DNA from: Meloidogyne chitwoodi
Taxonomy: Eukaryota > Nematoda > Chromadorea > Rhabditida > Meloidogynidae
Direction: 5' to 3'
DNA length: 64,000 nt
Assembly: GCA_015183035.1 (NCBI GenBank)
Contig: JACZZP010000003.1
Coordinates: 2,418,001-2,482,000, forward strand
The notes under the pieces are model-generated. The model made no database searches. It worked only from the letters and a program-made list of their open reading frames with translations, and had not been told where the DNA came from. The position numbers were made by a program, and so were the translations under genes. Each line of letters starts with the position of its first letter. Position 1 is the stretch's first letter. This document shows positions 47,374 through 56,160 of the stretch, piece after piece.

Positions 47374-49528
47374 ATGTTTTCGCATTCGGAGTATAAAGAT
47401 CCTTACGCACCACCATTAAAACCAAAAGTAAGAGTTCAATGTCCGCCATGGGTGCCTACATTTAAAGAATAGTAAACACAGCTTTTTTTAATTGTTTAAA
47501 AAATTTTTTAATTTAATTTTTTAAAGCAATGGCCGTCCAGAATGGTGGGCAGAACTTGCCTATAAGGATGTGTCTTTGAGACGTGGATTTAAGCGAGGAT
47601 ATATGATGAATTACAATGAAAGAGAACCTTATTGGTATGATCCTAAAGTTCCTGATGGAACTTCTATTATTGGACCATTTGGACTGGACTCTAGATATCA
47701 TAGAAATTTGACTTTAAAGGGAGATCAGCCAATGAAATTTGATGAGCATCAAAAAAAGGTTTTTATTTAATTAATTAATAGAAGGGAGTTAAGAGGTCTA
47801 CTGGTTTTTACCCGACTCAAAAAATTTTATTTTTTAAGGTTATGGAAAGCGCAGCTCAATACAAAAATATTCATAAGAAATTTGACATAAGTCCCGAACA
47901 CCCTGGATTCTCAGTTTCTCCACTTTTGGAAAAATATAAAGAAGATCATCGAACACTTGGAACTCATCTTAGATCACACAATTTTTTTCAACTTCATAGA
48001 GGTCCTCGTTTTTGGGATAAACCAATTAATGAAGGATGCATTGAGAAGGGATTGGCGCTTGCTAAATACACTGCTTTTATTTGTTTGTTTTTTTAATTGC
48101 TCTGAAGAATTTTAAAAATCAGATTTTTTAAAAATCAGAATTTCTTAAAAATCAGAATTTTTATAACTCAGAATTTTTAAAAATCAGAATTTTTAAAATC
48201 AGAATTTCTTAAAAATCAGAATTTTTAAAATCAGAATTTTTTAAAATCAGAATTTCTTAAAAATCAGCATTTTTTTCAAATCAGAATTTTTTCAAATCAG
48301 AATTTCTTAAAAATCAGAATTTCTTAAAAATCAGAATTTTTTTCAAATCAGAATTTAAATATATATATATATTTTTAAAATTTAAGCTTTCTGCTTTGCA
48401 TATGTTGATTCTGCAAAAAAAGATTTGACACATATGGTTAAATTTACTTCTTTATTTAAAAATTATACTCTTCGTTTTCTTCCAATTCCTATTGCTCTTG
48501 CAATGACTTTTGGTGTTTCTACTTGTACTTGTGCTAAAATTAGAAATATTGATGATACTTGGAATTGGACTTTTGGTTTATTTTTTTTAATATTTCAGTT
48601 TAAAAGGTTCTCATTTTTTCCTCTTTTTTATTTTTCTTTTTTTCTGGCATTAAAATGGTCAGATTTTTGGTATTTTTCCGTTATTTGATATAAAAATAAA
48701 TTTAATTTAAAATGACACTCAATTTTTGGCACTGAAAAGGGGAGTGTTACACCGGAAAAATTTCAAGGTATTTTATTCTACATAATATATCCATTTAAAT
48801 TAAAATTAAAAGAAAAAATTACTTAAAGGGAAATACATTTTTGTAGCAGCCGCGGTAATCACTTTAAAAGAGCTTGGTCCCCCCTTTGGTTTTTTCAATA
48901 AAATAAAATACTTCTTTATTGATAAAAAAAATAAATAAAATTGTAAAAAATAAAAAAAGAAAATGAAAAAAAAGTAAAAAAAGGAAACCTAAATTGAAAT
49001 ATTAACTTTAAATTTTTTTATTAATAATTTTTTTTAGGGAGTATAGTGACCGGTGGACTTCATATGACTATGAGTACGCGCGTATTTTTTTTTATTTATT
49101 TTTTCTTAAAGAGGTTTTATTTTTTTTTTATTTTTTAAAATAATGTGTTTGGGGTGGATCTGTGTAATTTTTTAATTTTATTTGAATTTTTCTGATTAAT
49201 TAATTTATTTTTTAAATTATTTTGGGAGTGTTTTAAAGGGTATTTTTTTTTTAATTTTCTTTTTCTTTTTTTTTTTTTAATTTTAGACAATTACAAACTT
49301 CAACAAGGAATAATAACCTCTCTAAGTCTAATAACATTATTTTCTTATTATCAATATCAACGTCTTCGACCTGAAGGCACTCAAGGATTTCACGTTAGTC
49401 AAATGTTTAGTGGCTTTTTTTCTCCTTATACTGGGCCATTAAATTGGAAGAGTTTTCCAATTAATGCTGCTTATGAACAGTCACGTGCTCATATTATACC
49501 TGAAACTTGGAAACATTGTTCGCAATAA
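47374..49528 (+). CDS. NDUFA11: complex I subunit NDUFA11-like (B14.7) with long N-terminal extension
   Basis: Probable inner-membrane accessory subunit of NADH dehydrogenase. Exons about 47374-47472, 47528-47757, 47840-48065, 48387-48580, 49038-49077 and 49287-49528. The first 190 residues are soluble and unusual: MFSHSEYKDPYAPPLKPK, GRPEWWAELAYKDVSLRRGF, REPYWYDPKVPDGTS, HNFFQLHRGPRFWDKP. Then EGCIEKGLALA begins the part that aligns with NDUFA11: RFLPIPIALAMTFGVSTCTC, AKIRNIDDTWNWTFGS, IVTGGLHMTMS and a further hydrophobic segment SLSLITLFSYYQYQ (human [29 protein letters not shown]). The total of about 350 residues is more than twice the human 141. The assignment rests on the TFG(V/L).TC....AK(I/V)R pattern and membrane layout. 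Confidence 0.72.
48105..48355 (+). repeat. AAAATCAGAATTTCTT minisatellite in NDUFA11 intron
   Basis: About fourteen imperfect 15-19 bp units, mainly AAATCAGAATTTCTTAAA and AAATCAGAATTTTT. Confidence 0.9.
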
Positions 49529-50026
49529 AATGAGAGAAGAAAAAGATTTTTTTTATTGGAAAGGTTGTTTGTAGAGATTTTTTTTGAAAAAAATTTTAAT
49601 TGTTAAAAAATTTTAGAATTTTTTTAATAATCTACAACCCTTGAAAAATCTGTTAGGAATTAATATCCAAAAATTAGGATTTTTTTGCTTATAAATAATT
49701 TTTTTTGTCGATAAAGAATTTAATGGAGATTTAATTTTTTAATTTTATTATTATTTAAAAAAGGTTTTCTAGCCTTTAATCTTTTTTTTTTTAATTTTCT
49801 TTTTTTTATTTTTTTGTCGTCTAAAATTAGGGTGTTGCTACTACTGAATTTTTTTTTTGCGGACAAAAAAATTTTTGCGGATTAAAAAAATTTCTGCTAA
49901 TAATAATAAAAAAAGTGTGCACATAATTTAATCATTGGGGATTTTTCCACCAACCAATTTTTCCATTTTTAGTAGACCCCCAAATATTCTTTTTTTTCAT
50001 TTTTAAATATTTTAATAATTTTAGAA
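49529..50026. other. spacer between NDUFA11-like gene and MRPL19
   Basis: T-rich, no coding signal. Ends in AATTTTAG (50016-50023), three bases before the MRPL19 ATG, which suits trans-splicing. Confidence 0.55.
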
Positions 50027-51746
50027 ATGTTACGTAATTATTTTTCTCTTTTTCCAAAAAATAATTTTACAAATTTTACAAAACAAAGAAACTTTTCTTC
50101 AGCTAAACTTAAGCATAAAGATGAGCAGAACTTAAATAAAACAACCAAAAAGATGGAAGAAAATTCTTCAAAAAATTTATCTAGACGATCTTCTTATCCT
50201 TTTGTGAAGAAAGAAAAGTTTGTTTCTGTCAAGGAATTTGCGTTAGTTTTTTTTTTATTTTTTTTTAATTTTTTGGAAGGGAGGGAAGGTCCTCAAAATT
50301 ATAAAAAATTTTTTTTTTAAATTTGGATTGACTTCAAGTGTGTCTGCGTCTATCTTTTAGCTTTTTTAATTTATCTAATTTATTATTTGTTAATAAATAA
50401 ATTAAAAAAGCCAAAAAAGTAAAGAAAATGTCCTTGAATACAAGCAAAAAATGTTTGAAAATTTACTTTCTAAATTAAAATTAAGCACTCATTTTTTAAA
50501 AATTGGGCTCTTTGGTGGGTCCTTCACCTTTTTAACCTTTTCTTCTTTAAATAAAGTTGAAAACAATAAATTAAAAAAATTGTTTTAATTTTTTTAAGTC
50601 TTTCCTACATGGATTTTCTGCCCTCACAGGTTTGGAATCGACGCGATCCTTTGTATGAAAAACTTGTTCATGCTGATATGCTTGAGAGAAGAATGATGAT
50701 TGATATTCCTGAATTTTATGTTGGTTAGTTGAGAAAAAAAAATTTTTTCTTTTTATTTGAAAATTTTTTTTAAAGGTTCAATAATGGCTGTGACCATGTC
50801 TGACCCAAATTTAAGTTCACGCCAAAATAAATTTGTGGGTATTTGCATCCGTAGAGAGAAGGAAGGTCTTCACCATAATTTTACTTTACGCAATGTGATT
50901 GATGGATTAGGTTTATTTTTTTAATTTTATTTTTTTTCGAATAGTTGTAGTCGGGTAACTTTTAATAATTTAAATATAAAAAATTTATTTAAATTTCTTT
51001 AATTTTTTCTTTTTTGGTTAAGTGGAGTTTTTAGGAGCATTTTTGTTTTAGGTGGAAGGTTCGAACCCTTTTGAGGGATTTCTTTTTTATTTTTTATTTT
51101 TTATTTTATTTATTTTAAAATTATTTAAAAATGTTTTTAAGGAGTTGAAGTAATGTTTGAAATTTATAATCCGACAATTCTTAAAATTGAAACTCTTTTA
51201 TTGGAAAAACGTCTAGACGAGGACCTTTCTTATCTTATTGATGCATTGCCCGAATACAGCACATTTAGTTTCAATATTGAATCAACTAATCATCCAGCTG
51301 GAAAGCCTGTGCCTTTAAATCCGCTCAAGGTTTGACATTTTCGACACTTTGAAATGTTTGACACTTTGAAAAATTTTAATTTTTAGGTCAAACTTAAACC
51401 TCCTCCATGGATTAGGCCTTGGTTCCTTTACGAAGTTGCTGGCATAGAAGACCCATGGACAGGTTCAACACCTTGGCACAAAAGAAAATTTGTTCAACAC
51501 AAAGATTTGATGTGTATAAAACGTTTTGATATAATTAAACATTATAGACAATTTGGACAAGAACTGGAAAATGATTTGTTTGTTCAAAAAAGAATTTTAG
51601 AATTTGAACAGGACAGAACAAAAAAAGATGAAAAAGAAGGAAAAATAATTGGGAAAAAATTAAAAAGAAAGCCAATGCTAAAATCTATTGCTGGTGATAT
51701 GAAAGAAATATTTTTGAATGTTTCAGCACAACAAAAAAATAAATGA
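50027..51746 (+). CDS. MRPL19: mitochondrial ribosomal protein L19 (bL19m)
   Basis: Large-subunit mitoribosomal protein. Presequence-like start [14 protein letters not shown]. After basic residues, exon 2 gives [20 protein letters not shown] and [17 protein letters not shown], matching human FLSPEFIPRRGRTDPLKFQ and DMLERRKVLHIPEFYVG. Next come [77 protein letters not shown] and [15 protein letters not shown], all in bL19m order. The C-terminus is Lys-rich and extended. Exon 1 most likely ends at KEFA with donor GTTAGTTT (50242). The last exon ends at TGA 51744. An intron holds a tRNA-derived sequence. Confidence 0.94.
51010..51083 (+). pseudogene. tRNA-derived sequence in MRPL19 intron (sense)
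   Basis: TTGGTTAAGTGGAG (A-box-like) and AAGGTTCGAACCCTTTTGAG (consensus B box, T arm AAGG/CCTT). The middle is T-rich and no anticodon stem is evident. Confidence 0.5.
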
Positions 51747-52532
51747 TTAGAGAGGTTTTTTTAATTTCTTTTTTTTTGACTTTTTTGGAAGAAATGTTAA
51801 ATTTATTTGTCAAGCTAAATAAATAAATTTAAGTCCCTTCAAATTTTAGAAGAAGATTCACCCCTTTTTTAATATTTAGAAACTTATTAGGAGAAGATTA
51901 TAGGGTTTTTTTTAATTATTTTAGTAGTAAATAATTTGCTTGACAAATTAAGAACATTTAAATATATTTTAAATATTTTAATTTTTGTTTATTAAAATAA
52001 AGTAAATAATTTAAATATTTTTTTTAATAATATATTTTACTTTCCATATTTTTTTTTAATTAAATTAAAAAAAAATAATTACGAATTAGCTAATGCAGCA
52101 AAAAAAGAAGCTTTTCGCCTTTTTATTGATTTATCATTTTAATTTTAACGTGAGAGAGATCATTCTTGTGTCTGCTGACACTTAAGTTTTTTTGCTTACT
52201 TTAAAAATATTTATCTTATTTTTAAGCGTAGACTTAATAAACAAACCTCTTTTTTTTTACTTTGCACTTAACTCTACAAGTTTTATTTTTTATACTATTG
52301 TAAACTTGAAAAATCAGAATATTTACCGGAACATTAAAAATACAAAATTTTATACCAGTCAGCATTTTATCAGAATAAAAACAGAATTTTAATCAGAACT
52401 TTCATAAAATAAATCAGAATTTTAACCAAAAGAATCAGAATTTTGACCAGAACTTTCAGAAAATAAATCAGAATTTTAATCAGAAAAATCAGAATCTTAA
52501 TTTATCAGAATAACCAATCTAACTTTTTAAAA
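51747..52532. other. spacer between MRPL19 and the LRR gene
   Basis: A/T-rich. Contains a small palindrome TGTCTGCTGACA (52170-52181) and from 52310 to 52510 about nine ATCAGAATTTT-type repeats directly upstream of the LRR gene start. No convincing ORF. Confidence 0.6.
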
Positions 52533-55500
52533 ATGCCTCGAACACTTTTCGACATTTGTCTTTCTGCTGTTTGTCAGAGAAGTATTTGTTACGATGAAGC
52601 TGATTTGGCTCTGCTTCCCTGTAATTGTAAACAACGACTACTTGAGTATTTTGTCTCACATGATAAAGTAAGGGTATTTTAAAATATAATTATATTGCTC
52701 GAAAAAATCAGAATTATGTTTATTTAAAGCATTCTGGATAAAATACAGTAACATTTAATTCTGATTAGTTATATAGAAATACAATAAAACATCAGAATTC
52801 TTTTTAAATGCAATTCTGTAAATACAAAAATCAGAATTTTATAAAAAAAAATAAAAAAATCAGAATATTATAAAAAAACGAAAATCAGAATTTTATAAAT
52901 AATACAATAATTAAGGTATAATATAACAGAACTCGCTAATAACAATTCCGTATAAAATACAGTAATTCTTTTTTTCTCTAGATAACAAGTGAACATTGTA
53001 TTAGCCTTATATCTCGCCCAATGTTTGGACATAATCTAGTAAGTTTTAAATTACAAAAGTAATTTATTATTTTAATTCTGATTGAATTTTATTTAGACCA
53101 GAATTTGTTTGTATTTGAGTGATCAACTTGACGATAATAGTTTGGGAGTATTAACAGAGTAGAAAAATTTTTTTTAATTTTTACTTTTTTTAAAAAAATG
53201 TTTAAAAATTTTTAAAAATTTTTTAGGCATTGTAACAGTCTCCAATTCATTTCCATCGTCGAATGTTCTAATATTACTGATATTGGAATTATTAATTTAA
53301 CTAAAAATCAAATGAAGCTTAAACAGTTAGAGCTTATTGGATTATCTAAAATTACTTCAGAGGCTTTTTCCTTTGTTAAATCTAAAAAACTTTCAACTGT
53401 GGATTTAAGTGGATGTTCACAGGTAAATTTAAATCAGAATATATTTTTCAGAATTAAAAATCAGATATATTTTTCAGAATTAAAAATCAGAATATATTTT
53501 TCAGAATTAAAAATCAGAATATATTTTTCAGAATTAAAAATCAGAATATATTTTTCAGAATTAAAAATCAGAATATATTTTTCAGAATTAAAAATCAGAA
53601 TATATTTTTCAGAATTAAAAATCAGAATATATTTTTCAGAATTAAAAATCAGAATATATTTTTCTGCTCAAATTTCCTTTTTTAGATAACTTCAGAAGGA
53701 ATATTTAATTTAGTCTATAACAACCCATCAATTATTAATATTTGTTTAAATGGATGTAGTGGTTTAGATGAGGTTTAATTAATTAAAAAAAATATTTTTT
53801 TAATTATTTAAAGCAAGCTCTTTATGATATTGCACATTGTATTGGTGAAAGACTTTGCCGTTTAGAATTGGATAATTTACAAAATTCTAATATTATTGAA
53901 CGAGTACAGGCAATACTTAATCTTTCTCAGAGAGTAAATTTTAATTTAAAAATATTAAAAAAAATTTCAAAATGTCAAAAATTTCAAAAAATAACTAATT
54001 AAATAATTCCCTATATTTGTTAGTGTCCAAATATTGCACGATTATCGCTTTGTCAATTCTTTCCGGTATTTTTAAAATTAAATAATTTAAATATATTTTA
54101 TATAAAGGAAGAAGCAAAAGAGCAATGTTTGATTGAAGGGAGTGGTCTTAAAGACATTGATCTTTATGGTTAATTTTTTGAAAATTTTTAGAAAAATTAA
54201 AAAATATTTGAAAATTTCAAACTTAAAAAATTCTTAAAATTTCAAAAATATTTTTAAATTTTAAAGGAAATTATTTTTGGCATCCCCCCAGTCTTCCACT
54301 CACAATTTGTTCTTTACGTCTTTCAGTAACTGGACAAGAAAATATAAACGAATTAATAACAAGTTTACAACAACAAACAAACTTAATTAATATTCATTTA
54401 CAATTACAATGTTTTGAAGAAGATGCAGTTAAATTTAAATAAAATAAACTTAATTTAATTAAAGTTTATTTTTTTAAAGAATTCTGTTGAAAAGGCAAAC
54501 ACATTTCTTTACAAGTTTTTACGTATTTTTGGTACAAAGATTACTCGAATACACGTATTTTTTATTTTTTTTTGAAAAGGAGTTTAGGCCATTGAAATTT
54601 TGGTCTTACACTAAAACTTCAAATGCCCATAACTTTTTTTTTTTAAAAAATTTGCGGGAAAATTTTTTTAAAATTTTTGTCAAAAAATTGAAAATTAAAT
54701 TGTCTAAAATCGTACGTTGATTGATAGTCGATACGATACTTTTGAACCGAGTAATGCGCTCTCGAAGTTTTGGGGTAATGGGTTACCCCAAAACTTTGAG
54801 AGATCACAGATCTGTTAATTTTGGACCTAGATCTATAAATTTTGGATCAACGATAGATATATCAAGGGACCATAATCTCACCAGAAGGATAGTCATTTCA
54901 TCCCATCTGGACCGAGATATGCGCTCCCGAAATTCTGGGAGGGGATATAACTCGGGAGCGCATAGCTAGGTCCAAATAGGTCTAATGGACTTAACGATGG
55001 TATCAACTTTAGACCATTGACTGATCCATCTTTAGCCAAAAATTTAGGATTCTAGGTCGCAAATGAAGAACGCTGTGCTCTCTCAAAGTTTTGGGGTAAT
55101 CCATTACCCCCAGAACTTCGAGAGCGAATTACTCGGCTCAAAAGTATCGTATTGACGATCAATCAACGTACGATTTTAGACAATTTAATTTTGAATTTTT
55201 TGTCTAAAATTTTTAAAAAATTTTAGGCCAAAATTCTTTTTTAAAAAAAGTTATGGGCATTTGAAGTTTTAGTCTAACCAAAAATTTAAAAAAATCAAAT
55301 TAACTCACAGATTGCTGTTCAACGTCTTTGTGATTCTGTAATGATACTTATTGCTTCACAATTACCAAATCTGAGCCATTTAGCTTTGGATGTTTATTTT
55401 TTAAACTCGAACATTCTGAGACGTTTATTCGCTGGCGGTTTCTCATCTCAAGGGGCTAAATTGCGTTCTTTACGCCTTTGCCGATTAAAAATTTCTTATA

Positions 55501-56121
55501 GGGCATTGTTCTCTATTGGACGTTGGGTATGAAAAAATAATTCAAAAAAAATTAAAAAAAAAATTATTTTTTTTTTTCAAGGCTCGTTCACTTCATGACC
55601 TTGAAACTTCTCACATGTCCTCCTCTGTTGACGACCGTTTTCTTCTCCTTTTGGCTAAAAATTGCAAACTTTTACAGACCGTAAATTTAAATATGATATT
55701 TAATTTAATTTTTATTTAGGTTAATTTTAATGGTTGTAAATGGGTAACAGATAAAGGATTGAAAAGTTTAGCAGAGTGAGAAAAATATTTTTTATAATTT
55801 TTAAAAATTTAATTTAAAAAGAAATAAGTGTCTTCGAGAAGTTAGAATAAGAGGAACAAGTTGCACAGACAAATCACTTTATTCTTTGGCACAGTAAGAA
55901 ATTTGAAAAAAAATTAAAATTTTTAAATTAAAAAAAATTTTTAATTTAATAAAAAAATAAAAAAATGCCAAAAAAAAAAATAATTTTTTTAAAAATTATA
56001 ATTCAGATTTTGCCCATCCCTGGAATGGGTGGCACATTCAGATTTCAGTGGACGCCCAAAATTTAGTGATAAAGCATTAAAATGTTTAAGAGATGCGTGT
56101 ATTCAACGAGTAATATGTTAA
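52533..56121 (+). CDS. leucine-rich-repeat protein with BC-box-like N-terminus, possible Cul2 ubiquitin-ligase receptor
   Basis: About 500 residues in some fourteen exons. N-terminus MPRTLFDICLSAVCQRSICY contains TLFDICLSAV, which fits the elongin-C-binding BC box (T/S-L-x3-C-x3-hydrophobic), followed by LALLPCNCKQRLLEYF, similar in place and pattern to a Cul2 box. The body is a series of AMN1/FBXL-type LRRs: FISIVECSNITDIGIINL, LKQLELIGLSKITSEAF, LSTVDLSGCSQITSEGIFNL, INICLNGCSGLDEQALYDIA, later LLQTVNFNGCKWVTDKGL, LREVRIRGTSCTDKSLYSLA. ZYG11/ZER1 proteins share the plan (BC box SLLDICLNFL, then LRRs), but orthology is not claimed. Introns hold a 27-bp tandem (53435-53660) and a complete inverted-repeat element (54611-55272). 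The stop at 56119 lies 39 bp from the convergent next gene. Confidence 0.75.
53435..53660 (+). repeat. 27-bp tandem repeat with embedded TTTTTCAG, in LRR-gene intron
   Basis: ATATATTTTTCAGAATTAAA followed by AATCAGA recurs eight to nine times with a 27-bp period (first unit 26). Being a multiple of three and stop-free in the gene's frame, it stays open (repeat RIYFSELKI) until the TAG of the true acceptor. Confidence 0.95.
54611..55272. mobile_element. long-inverted-repeat (foldback) element, copy 2, in LRR-gene intron
   Basis: Outer ends CTAAAACTTCAAATGCCC (54611) and GGGCATTTGAAGTTTTAG (ends 55272) are exact complements. The arms of about 180 bp remain largely complementary through AATTGTCTAAAATCGTACGT/ACGTACGATTTTAGACAATT, CGATACGATACTTTTGA/TCAAAAGTATCGTATTG and CGCTCTCGAAGTT/AACTTCGAGAGCG to GGGGTAATGGGTTACCCC. 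The centre is about 300 bp with CTCCCGAAATTCTGGGAG. Strong similarity to 7.84-8.52 kb extends left to about 54545. No transposase is visible; this is a non-autonomous element spliced out with the host intron. Confidence 0.88.
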
Positions 56122-56160
56122 ATAAATAAAAATATTTTTTGTATAAATTTTAAAAATTAT

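Noticed and set aside
48846..48862. AGCAGCCGCGGTAATCAC resembles the universal small-subunit rRNA 530 loop
   Set aside because: Only about 14 bases match, flanks do not fit rRNA, and the sister copy at 46.6 kb breaks the match; it is part of a dispersed repeat.
53312..53689. 125-codon ORF with perfect RIYFSELKI repeats
   Set aside because: The repeat part is an intronic 27-bp tandem array; only the first 35 codons are exon.
54487..54969. Two ORFs (77 and 82 codons) between LRR exons
   Set aside because: They sit in the inverted-repeat element and its flank; the same regions in the 8-kb copy carry different frames.
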